DNA of 64,000 nucleotides, taken from Priestia megaterium. GTDB lineage: Bacteria; Bacillota; Bacilli; Bacillales; Bacillaceae_H. The notes beneath the pieces were generated by a model. That model saw only the letters and a program-made list of their open reading frames with translations. It was not told where the DNA came from and did no database searches. A program made the translations under genes and the position numbers. Shown here in pieces: positions 53,119-60,827 of the stretch. The stretch is taken from positions 2,137,501 through 2,201,500 of the forward strand of contig NZ_CP023317.1 in the NCBI RefSeq assembly GCF_009497655.1. The letters run 5' to 3'. Each line of letters opens with the position of its first letter. Positions within the stretch are counted from its first letter, which is position 1.

Positions 53119-54628
53119 AAAAACCTTATTTAAAGGAATGGAACAACCTGCATTGGTATGGGCAAAAGAGTGGCTGAAAGAGCCTAAAAAACTATACATC
53201 AACGGCAAGTGGCAAGAGAGTTCAAGCGGCGAATTAATAGATTCTATTAACCCTGCAAACGGAGAAATTAATGGTCAAATTCAAAGTGCAGCAAAACAAG
53301 ATATCGATGAAGCAGTAGCCTCAGCTAGACACGCGTTTGACCACGGTCCTTGGCCAAGCGTTACAAGAAAAGAACGCGCGCGAATCTTAAGAGAAATAAG
53401 CAGCTTAATTAAAAAACATCAGGCAGAGCTCGCCACATTAGAGTCTCTTGATAACGGCAAGCTTTATACAGAATCATACCATGATGATGTGCAAGAAGCG
53501 TCCGATTTATTTGAGTATTACGCTGGCTGGACGGATAAATATTACGGTGAAAATAATCCGGTGGAAGGAGATTTTGTGAGTTATACAACCCGCGATCCGA
53601 TCGGTGTATGCGGTCAAATTGTACCATTTAACTTTCCAATCGATATGGCCGCATGGAAACTAGCGCCGGCTCTAGCAATGGGGAACACCGTTATTTTAAA
53701 GCCGTCTAGCACCACATCTTTTTCTGCGATTCGCTTGGTAGAAATCATCGATGAAGCAAACATCTTACCGCCAGGTGTTTTAAATTTAATTCTAGGAAAA
53801 GGATCGATTGGTTCTCATATCAGCCGTCATATGGGAGTTGATAAAGTATCTTTTACTGGAAGCACAGGAGTAGGCAAACAATTGGTTCACGATTCTGCTG
53901 ACTCTAATTTAAAGCCTGTCACGCTTGAGCTTGGAGGGAAATCACCTAATATTATCTTTAGCGATGCACCGGATTTGAATGAAGCGATTGAACGTTCTTT
54001 TTACGGCTTGTTTACACATAAAGGAGAAAAATGCTCAGCGCCTACGCGCTTGTTAGTACAGCGTGACATTTATAAGCAAGTAGTTGATAAGCTAGCAGAT
54101 TATGCAAATAGCTACAAGTGCGGCAACCCTTTTGATCCTGATTCAAATCAAGGAGCTCAAGTCTCTGAATCTCATATGCAGTCAATCTTGCACTATATCG
54201 AGAGTGGCATACGTGAAGGAGCTACGCTAGCAGCGGGCGGCGAGCGCGATATGAGCGGAGATAATAAGCACGGGTATTTTATCCGTCCTACTATTTTTGC
54301 AGATGTTGATAATAAGATGACTATTGCACAAGAAGAAATTTTTGGCCCTGTCCTGTGTGTGATTCCATTTGATACAGAAGATGAAGCGGTGCAAATTGCG
54401 AATGATACGATTTATGGTTTAGCAGCTGGACTCTGGACAAAAGATGTATCAAGAGCCAATCGTGTAGCAAAAAAGCTAGAAGCAGGCATGGTTTTTATCA
54501 ATAAATACGGCTGCTATGATTTTGCTAGCCCGTTTGGAGGATGGAAACAAAGCGGATGGGGGAAAGAATATGCGATTCATTCTCTTCAATCTTACACAAA
54601 AGTAAAAGCAATATGGATGGCTTATTAA
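53102..54628 (+). CDS. NAD(P)-dependent aldehyde dehydrogenase 2
   Basis: A 508-residue aldehyde dehydrogenase of the betaine-aldehyde/phenylacetaldehyde type. VPFNFPID (cofactor strand), SFTGSTGVGKQLV, LELGGKSPNII with the general base and catalytic Cys311 in GEKCSAPTR are visible. It has about 25 extra residues at the N-terminus (start at ATG 53102, GGAGG site inside the upstream gene). The second aldehyde oxidation enzyme of the operon, different from the first by sequence. Confidence 0.92.
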   Translation: MTKLNEKTLFKGMEQPALVWAKEWLKEPKKLYINGKWQESSSGELIDSINPANGEINGQIQSAAKQDIDEAVASARHAFDHGPWPSVTRKERARILREISSLIKKHQAELATLESLDNGKLYTESYHDDVQEASDLFEYYAGWTDKYYGENNPVEGDFVSYTTRDPIGVCGQIVPFNFPIDMAAWKLAPALAMGNTVILKPSSTTSFSAIRLVEIIDEANILPPGVLNLILGKGSIGSHISRHMGVDKVSFTGSTGVGKQLVHDSADSNLKPVTLELGGKSPNIIFSDAPDLNEAIERSFYGLFTHKGEKCSAPTRLLVQRDIYKQVVDKLADYANSYKCGNPFDPDSNQGAQVSESHMQSILHYIESGIREGATLAAGGERDMSGDNKHGYFIRPTIFADVDNKMTIAQEEIFGPVLCVIPFDTEDEAVQIANDTIYGLAAGLWTKDVSRANRVAKKLEAGMVFINKYGCYDFASPFGGWKQSGWGKEYAIHSLQSYTKVKAIWMAY

Positions 54629-54649
54629 ATTAAAAAGCTGGAGGAAAGT

Positions 54650-55819
54650 ATGATGAAGATGAAAGCAGCGGTCATGACGGGCGTTAATGCGCCTCTTGAA
54701 ATTTTAGCGGTGGATTTAGCAGCACCAAAAGCCAATGAAGTACTTGTGAAAATAGAAGCAACGGGCGTGTGTCATAGTGATTTAAATGCTTTGGAAGATC
54801 CTTCTACACCAACGCCTACTATTTTAGGACACGAAGGTGCAGGTATTGTAACGGCAGTCGGTTTGAATGTAAAAACGGTAAAAGTAGGAGATAAAGTAGC
54901 GCTTAGCTGGGTTCCTTACTGCGGCACGTGTGAGTTTTGTGTGACGGGGGCCGTACATCTGTGTGATTCAGCTTTTGGTCCGATGTTTAACGGAACGCTG
55001 TTAGACGGTACCTCTCGATTAAGCAAAGATGGAGAGCTGGTTTTTCACAACTCGCTGCTTTCCACTTTTGCTGAATATGCGGTGGTGCCGGAAATGTCTT
55101 GTATTAAGCTTCCTGATGAGATGCCGATGGCTCAAGCCTCTTTAATTGGATGCGGTGTAGCGACGGGGTACGGAGCAGCTGTAAACGCAGCCAAAGTTAC
55201 GCCGGGTTCTACCGTAGCCGTCTTTGGCATCGGAGGAGTAGGCATTAACGCCATTCAAGGGGCTCGGATTGCAGGAGCGAGCAAAATTATTGCATGCGAT
55301 GTAAAACCAGCTAATTTGGAACTTGCTAAAACATTCGGAGCTACTCATACGATAAATGTAGCTTCAGAAGAAGCAAGTGAAGCTTTAAAAGCTTTAACAG
55401 GAGGCCACGGCGTCCATTTCGCGATTGACTGCTCGGGTCATACAAAAGCTACTGAATCTGCTTGGAATGGAACGAGAAAAGGAGGCACGGTAGTTGTAGT
55501 AGGAGCCTTTAACCCATCCATGTCTATCAGTTTACCAGGCGGAGGGTTTCATCGTGTCGGCAAAATATTGAAAGGAAGCTTTTACGGAGACACGCAGCCG
55601 TTTCGTGATTTCCCTAAAATTGCTCAGCTTTATTTAGACGGAAAATTTATGTTAGACGAACTGATTCTTGGGCGCATGCAGCTTGACGATATTAACGAAG
55701 CTTTTCAATCATTTCACGATTGTAATTGTGTAAACGTAGGCCGGTCAGTAATCGAATTTCCATCAATTGCATCTCAAGATTCGTTAGAAAACGGAGATGA
55801 ATTTGACATCGTTTCATAA
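54650..55819 (+). CDS. Zinc-dependent alcohol dehydrogenase
   Basis: A 389-residue medium-chain dehydrogenase, in the class III/NDMA-dependent-like group. Catalytic zinc ligands lie in GVCHSDLNALED and GHEGAG, and the structural zinc Cys cluster in CGTCEFCVTGAVHLC. The NAD-binding motif is VFGIGGVGINA. A C-terminal 20-residue extension is present. It would oxidise an alcohol (or reduce an aldehyde) in the pathway. GGAGG lies five bases before the ATG. Confidence 0.9.
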   Translation: MMKMKAAVMTGVNAPLEILAVDLAAPKANEVLVKIEATGVCHSDLNALEDPSTPTPTILGHEGAGIVTAVGLNVKTVKVGDKVALSWVPYCGTCEFCVTGAVHLCDSAFGPMFNGTLLDGTSRLSKDGELVFHNSLLSTFAEYAVVPEMSCIKLPDEMPMAQASLIGCGVATGYGAAVNAAKVTPGSTVAVFGIGGVGINAIQGARIAGASKIIACDVKPANLELAKTFGATHTINVASEEASEALKALTGGHGVHFAIDCSGHTKATESAWNGTRKGGTVVVVGAFNPSMSISLPGGGFHRVGKILKGSFYGDTQPFRDFPKIAQLYLDGKFMLDELILGRMQLDDINEAFQSFHDCNCVNVGRSVIEFPSIASQDSLENGDEFDIVS

Positions 55820-55848
55820 TGTAAATGAGCTAAGAAAGGGGAAAAACA

Positions 55849-57036
55849 ATGAATTCAGTATTTGAATTTACAACAAAAACAAGCATAGCGTATGGAGTAG
55901 ACCGAGCTTTGCAAATTGGAAAAGATGTTGAAGCAGTGAGCGGGGAAAAAAGAGCCGTGTTAGTGACGGATCCAGGGGTAATAAAAGTTGGTTTAGCAGA
56001 CATTGCATTGAAAGCGCTTCAAAATAATGGTGTAGAAACGTTCGTTTTTCATGATGTGAAAAGTGATCCTACGGCCGCTTCAATAGATGCTGCTGCACAG
56101 CTTATTCGTGAACAACAGATAAAGTGCGTCATTGGTCTTGGAGGCGGTTCAGCTATGGACGTGGCTAAAATGGCTGCGCTAGTTGCAGGTGATCAGTATG
56201 AAACGATGCATTATGCTCTCATGGCGAACCCTTTTGCGAAAAAGAAAGTGAAAACGATTATGCTTCCCACTACTTCCGGTACAGGAGCAGAAGTCACGAG
56301 CACGGTTGTCTTCTCTACACATAATCAAGTCAAGGTGTGGGCGTGGGATCAAGATATGGCACCGGAACTAGCGATACTAGAACCGCGATTTACTACAAAA
56401 CTGCCGGATTTCTTGACAGCTGCCACTACGTTAGATGCGCTTGTACATGCAATTGAAGCATGCACAGGCAAGCGTACGAACCCTTTTATTCAAGCGCTGA
56501 GCCTTCAAGCGATTTCATTAGTGAGTCAAAATTTAGAAACAGCTCTGCAACAACCTGAAAACTTAGAGGCAAGAGGAAACCTCGCGATAGCGGCAACGCT
56601 TGCAGGAATGGCAATCGAACAAGGAGGAACGGGGCTTGCACACTGCATAGGACACGCCTTGGGAACAGTCGGGAAAATCCATCACGGCCGTGCGGTTTCA
56701 ATTGCCTTGCACGCTGTGTACGACTGGAATACTGAAGGTGCAGTGGAACTGTATGCAGACGTAGCAAGAGCTTTGGGAGTAAAAGAAACATTTTCAACGA
56801 AGGAAGAGCTTGCTTATGCAGGGGCAGAAGAATTTAAGCGTCTAGTGGCTGTAAGTGGATTAAACCTTGCGATTGGAGAGGGGCATGAACCGGCTGTGAA
56901 CATCTCTGACTTTGTGGACGTGATGCTTTCAGTTGAAAATGAACCGATGAGAGTAAATAATGCACGTTTTGCCAGTGAAGATGATTTACAGCAGTTTGCA
57001 CATGCAATTATGAGCGTAGGAGCGTCGAAAGTTTGA
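55849..57036 (+). CDS. Iron-containing alcohol dehydrogenase
   Basis: A 395-residue group III (Fe-dependent) alcohol dehydrogenase. GLGGGSAMDVAKMAAL near residue 95 is the NAD-binding motif. PTTSGTGAEVTSTVVF, TTLDALVHAIEACTGK, and the metal-binding His residues in LAHCIGHALG and HHGRAVSIALH are all present. Members include GbsB choline dehydrogenase and 1,3-propanediol or 3-hydroxypropionate dehydrogenases, so the substrate stays open. AAAGGGG precedes the ATG. Confidence 0.92.
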   Translation: MNSVFEFTTKTSIAYGVDRALQIGKDVEAVSGEKRAVLVTDPGVIKVGLADIALKALQNNGVETFVFHDVKSDPTAASIDAAAQLIREQQIKCVIGLGGGSAMDVAKMAALVAGDQYETMHYALMANPFAKKKVKTIMLPTTSGTGAEVTSTVVFSTHNQVKVWAWDQDMAPELAILEPRFTTKLPDFLTAATTLDALVHAIEACTGKRTNPFIQALSLQAISLVSQNLETALQQPENLEARGNLAIAATLAGMAIEQGGTGLAHCIGHALGTVGKIHHGRAVSIALHAVYDWNTEGAVELYADVARALGVKETFSTKEELAYAGAEEFKRLVAVSGLNLAIGEGHEPAVNISDFVDVMLSVENEPMRVNNARFASEDDLQQFAHAIMSVGASKV

Positions 57037-57043
57037 TAGAAGC

Positions 57044-57070
57044 ACATACCGTTTCCAAGAAGCGGTATGT
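57044..57070 (+). other. Intercistronic hairpin without T-run
   Basis: ACATACCG at 57044-57051 pairs with CGGTATGT at 57063-57070 across an 11-nt loop, in the 66-bp gap before the transporter gene. Without a T-tract it is more likely an mRNA processing or stability element than a terminator. Confidence 0.55.
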
Positions 57071-57102
57071 ACCATCTCATTAATTAGGCAGGAGGAAGCG
57101 TA

Positions 57103-58668
57103 ATGAAAAAGATCAGACATGCTGTATTTTGGCCTCCATTTTTATTGTTAATTGGAGCTGCATTACTAAGTTTTACAAACCGTGAAACATTTACTACAGT
57201 TACAACTAATGCAAATAATTGGGTTATTTCCAATCTAGGCTGGCTGTTTAGCATTAGCGGGCTGCTGATGGTAATTGCATGCATTGGTGTTTATTTTTCA
57301 CCGCTTGGCAATGTTAAAATAGGAGGACCTGATGCAAAACCCATTCTTAAATTTGGCAACTGGTTTGCGATTACCTTATGTACAACAATAGCTGCAGGCG
57401 TTACGTTTTGGGGGATTGTGGAACCGATTTACCATGTATCTGCACCTCCTGAATCGTTAGGAATTAAACCGAATTCTCCAGAAGCAGCCATTTTCTCTAT
57501 GTCTTCTATGTATCTTCACTGGACCATTTCGCCATATGCAATTTATTGCGTACCTGCAATTGTATTTGCATTTGCTTATTACAATATGAAAAAACCGTTC
57601 AGTCTAGGGTCTACGCTAGCTCCGATTTTAGGGGATAAAATTAACGGGAAAACAGGAAAAGTAATTGATGCAGTATGTTTGTACACTCTTGCTCTTGGAA
57701 TGGCCTCTTCTCTTGGAACGAGTGTTTTAAATTTAGCAGGAGGCGTTAATCATTTGAGCGGTATTGCCAGCAACCCTTTACTGTGGGCGATTATAACGGC
57801 TGCCGTTACCATTACCTTTATTTTATCCGCATCAAGCGGCTTAATGAAAGGAATTAGAATTTTATCAGATATTAATATGAAAGCATTCTATGGAATTGCC
57901 ATCTTTATCTTTATTGTAGGACCAAGCTCTTATATTTTAAATTTAGGAACGGAATCGGCGGGTAATTATTTTACTCATTTTTTTGAAAAAAGTTTATTTA
58001 CAGGAGCGGCAGCAGGTGATACGTGGCCGCAGTCATGGACTACTTTTTATTGGGCAAGCTGGTTTTCATGGGCCGCTATCACCGCATTATTTTTAGGAAG
58101 AATTGCATATGGATATAAAGTGAAAACGATGATTCTTGTTAACTTTATTTTACCAGCCTTTTTTGGAGGCGTATGGATGACGATATTTGGCGGAACATCG
58201 ATTCATATGCAAATGACAGGAGGGGAACTCGCAGATATTATGGCACAAAACGGGCCTGAAGCCGTTTTGTATGCAGTATTTGCTGCTTTACCATTTGCGA
58301 AATTTGTTATTCCGTTCTACTTGTTTATCGTGTTCATTTCCTTCGTTACAGCCGCGGATTCTAACATGGAAGCGATGGGCGGAATCAGTTCATCGGGGAT
58401 TTCTCCTCAAAGTCCGTCTCCGGGCATTATGATTAAAGTAGTATGGGGTGTGACCGTAAGTTTGGTAGGATGGGTAATGATTAGTTTTGCAAAGCTAGAC
58501 GGAATTAAAATGTTAGCCAATCTAGGAGGAGTTCCTGCACTGTTTTTAGGTATAGGTGTTCTTATTGCGTTAGTCAAAATTGCTCAAAATCCAGCCAAAT
58601 ACGATCGAACTACAAAGGTAGATAAAAATGCTGCGATTAAAGAAGCGGATGAAACAAAAGCTGTATAA
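57103..58668 (+). CDS. BCCT-family transporter
   Basis: A 521-residue secondary transporter of the betaine/carnitine/choline family, with twelve predicted helices. The TM4 region reads MYLHWTISPYAIY and TM8 reads FYWASWFSWAAITALFLGRIAYG, where BetP/BetT-type proteins have YWAWWISW-like aromatic boxes. One Trp is Ser here and a usual Trp near HWT is replaced by Pro. Substrate may thus differ from glycine betaine or choline. Last gene of the operon, with GGAGG site and own terminator. Confidence 0.92.
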   Translation: MKKIRHAVFWPPFLLLIGAALLSFTNRETFTTVTTNANNWVISNLGWLFSISGLLMVIACIGVYFSPLGNVKIGGPDAKPILKFGNWFAITLCTTIAAGVTFWGIVEPIYHVSAPPESLGIKPNSPEAAIFSMSSMYLHWTISPYAIYCVPAIVFAFAYYNMKKPFSLGSTLAPILGDKINGKTGKVIDAVCLYTLALGMASSLGTSVLNLAGGVNHLSGIASNPLLWAIITAAVTITFILSASSGLMKGIRILSDINMKAFYGIAIFIFIVGPSSYILNLGTESAGNYFTHFFEKSLFTGAAAGDTWPQSWTTFYWASWFSWAAITALFLGRIAYGYKVKTMILVNFILPAFFGGVWMTIFGGTSIHMQMTGGELADIMAQNGPEAVLYAVFAALPFAKFVIPFYLFIVFISFVTAADSNMEAMGGISSSGISPQSPSPGIMIKVVWGVTVSLVGWVMISFAKLDGIKMLANLGGVPALFLGIGVLIALVKIAQNPAKYDRTTKVDKNAAIKEADETKAV

Positions 58669-58670
58669 AT

Positions 58671-58704
58671 AAAAGCAAGGAGAACTTACTCCTTGCTTTT
58701 TTAT
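58671..58704. terminator. Terminator ending the sigma-54 operon
   Basis: A 12-bp perfect stem (AAAAGCAAGGAG with complement), a 6-nt loop and T-rich 3' end. A-rich on the other side, so it also serves the convergent VanW-family gene. Confidence 0.92.
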
Positions 58705-58707
58705 GTT

Positions 58708-59646
58708 TTAATCAGCAATGTCACTATGAACATGTGATTTAGGTTTTTTCTCTTTTGGCAAGGGTTCATTAGAAGACCAAGGCACGCGGCGAGGCTTATA
58801 TTCAATCGCATCGGTAGAATAAACGGCTACGCTTACGACTCCGCCTTGCACCTGTGCTCGAATCAACAAAGGATCACTATACGTATTTTTAAAATGAAAG
58901 TCAGGTCCATACCAGCTGACGGTAGCGTCTCGCCCAGGAGGTACGTAGGAAACACTGCGGCTGTGGGAGTAGCGCTGCGTAATCGTGACGCCAGCGTTAT
59001 CGACGGCGTTAAATAAAGTAGAAGAAACTTGGCAAATTCCTCCTCCAACTCCTTCAGAATACTCTCCTTTTACAATGATTGGGGCACGCATATACCCTTT
59101 TGCTGCCGTTCTTTTTCCAACGGTTTGATTAAAAGAGAAAACTTCCCCAGGAAATATGACGCTGCTGTCTAGTGATTCAGCTGCAAGAGAAATATTGTGA
59201 GAACGATTTTTATTATGGGGGTTAAATACCGTATGATAATGACCGATTTGCTTAATACGAATCGTTGCAAGCAGCTCCTTATCCACGCGAGGCGGAACAG
59301 GAAGCGTCGGGATTTCTAAGATTGACGTACCGCCGTTAAAAAAATAAGTATAAAATTTCTCCGCAAAATCTTTATGATATAGTTTGACACCCGCTTGCTC
59401 AGGAACAATTTGTCCGCTTTTATCAATGCGGGCATTTATGGGCTCTCTATATGTTTTTTTATCCAATTCTTTTAGAAGAAGATTGTATCGATCATAATCC
59501 ACCATGGGTACAGGAAGAAGAGGTACTACCACTTTGTCCCGTTCAATCCGTTCAATTGGTTTACCGTCATGAGTAATAGAGAGGTGGTCTTGTGTAGAAA
59601 GAGGTTGAATAAGCATTAAAAGTCCAACCATCCAAGTGAAATTCAT
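58708..59646 (-). CDS. VanW-family secreted protein (YoaR-like)
   Basis: A 312-residue protein with an N-terminal signal or anchor helix (about 1-18). The VanW domain lies at about 140-265, with SLAAESLDSSVIFPGEVFSFNQTVGKRTAAKGY and GGGICQVSSTLFNA as its hallmark. It ends in a Pro/Lys-rich tail. VanW proteins are cell-wall associated and of unclear biochemistry; Bacillus YoaR is similar in size. Single gene, convergent with the sigma-54 operon. Confidence 0.85.
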   Translation of the reverse strand: MNFTWMVGLLMLIQPLSTQDHLSITHDGKPIERIERDKVVVPLLPVPMVDYDRYNLLLKELDKKTYREPINARIDKSGQIVPEQAGVKLYHKDFAEKFYTYFFNGGTSILEIPTLPVPPRVDKELLATIRIKQIGHYHTVFNPHNKNRSHNISLAAESLDSSVIFPGEVFSFNQTVGKRTAAKGYMRAPIIVKGEYSEGVGGGICQVSSTLFNAVDNAGVTITQRYSHSRSVSYVPPGRDATVSWYGPDFHFKNTYSDPLLIRAQVQGGVVSVAVYSTDAIEYKPRRVPWSSNEPLPKEKKPKSHVHSDIAD

Positions 59647-59824
59647 ATCATATACCTCGCTTTCACCTGTTAGTATGAATAAAATGAACCGTTTAATGTA
59701 TAGGATTCACAAGCTCTTTTTTGTATTATTTTCCATGAGACGAGCGTGTAAAAATTTCTATTTATAATTGTATGTGTACTTTCGCATATTACATAGAGAA
59801 ACTACAAGGTAATGAGGGTAGACA

Positions 59825-60640
59825 ATGATAAAATTAATGATTTTAGTCTTTATGCTTATTAGTTTTTTTGTGCATCCCCAAAAGATGAAAGCAGAAGAAA
59901 ACCTTACGTACTTTCCGGTAAGCGACACAGGAAAAGTATTAAAGTGGAAACGTGTAGAAACCTTACTGCCAAAGGGAAAAAAATTTAAAGTAATCGATGT
60001 AGAAACCGGTTTTTACTTTTATGTGCAGCGAAGAGCAGGCTCACACCACGCAGATGTTCAGCCGCTTACACGTCAAGATACGAAAGTAATGAAGCACTTA
60101 TATAATGGAAAATGGAGCTGGAACCGAAGAGCTGTTCTTATTCCATTTAAAGGAAAAATGCTTGCAGCTTCCATGAATGGAATGCCTCATGGAGCCGGTG
60201 CGCTTGACAATGGGTTCCCCGGTCATTTTTGCATTCATTTTGCAGGAAGTACGACTCACAAGTCCCAAAATGTAGATCCAGGTCATCAGTTAATGGTATT
60301 AAAAGCAGGAGGAAAGCTTGATGAATATGCATTAAAAGCTGAGCCGGCAGAAGTCGTCAATATGTTTTTAACCGGATTAAAGCAAGATGACGATGCCTTA
60401 ATGCAGCCGGTTTTGCGCGTAAAGCAAGAGCATAAGCTATGGGCAAAGCTGCATAGTATCTCCACCATTTATTATAAAACGGACTTATTTCATGCAAAAA
60501 AGTATAAAACAAAAGAGAAAATCTCCGTAGATTGCCTTATTTATTACGAAAATAAAGGGGCTCACAAGACAACGATGGTTTTTACTTTAAAAAGAAATCC
60601 GTTAACAAACGGGTGGGAAATTTCTTCTCTTACACTGTAA
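59825..60640 (+). CDS. Secreted protein of unknown function, 271 residues
   Basis: The N-terminal signal peptide (about 1-23, ending near MKAEE) is followed by a soluble domain. The middle carries HADVQPLTRQDTKVM, PHGAGALDNGFPGHFCIHFAGSTTH and a DPGHQ segment, in which the His, Asp and Cys residues recall a peptidoglycan-active or hydrolase site. The C-terminal part (about 175-271) resembles a small beta-rich domain. I do not recognise a named family. Monocistronic with its own terminator. Confidence 0.75.
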   Translation: MIKLMILVFMLISFFVHPQKMKAEENLTYFPVSDTGKVLKWKRVETLLPKGKKFKVIDVETGFYFYVQRRAGSHHADVQPLTRQDTKVMKHLYNGKWSWNRRAVLIPFKGKMLAASMNGMPHGAGALDNGFPGHFCIHFAGSTTHKSQNVDPGHQLMVLKAGGKLDEYALKAEPAEVVNMFLTGLKQDDDALMQPVLRVKQEHKLWAKLHSISTIYYKTDLFHAKKYKTKEKISVDCLIYYENKGAHKTTMVFTLKRNPLTNGWEISSLTL

Positions 60641-60655
60641 TGAACCATTATTTTT

Positions 60656-60692
60656 TAAAAACACATCTGACAGAAAACAGATGTGTTTTTAA
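60656..60692 (+). terminator. Terminator after the secreted-protein gene
   Basis: A 13-bp perfect stem (AAAAACACATCTG with complement) with a loop of about 8 nt and T-run. Confidence 0.9.
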
Positions 60693-60827
60693 TCATTTGT
60701 TTAGCTCTTTAGCCGTTTGCAATGTTATAGTGAAAAACATACTTACATACGATAGAAAAGAATTAAAAAGGGTATAAGTAATAATATTACTCTTTCTACA
60801 AAGAACTTTACAGCACGAAAGGAGAGG

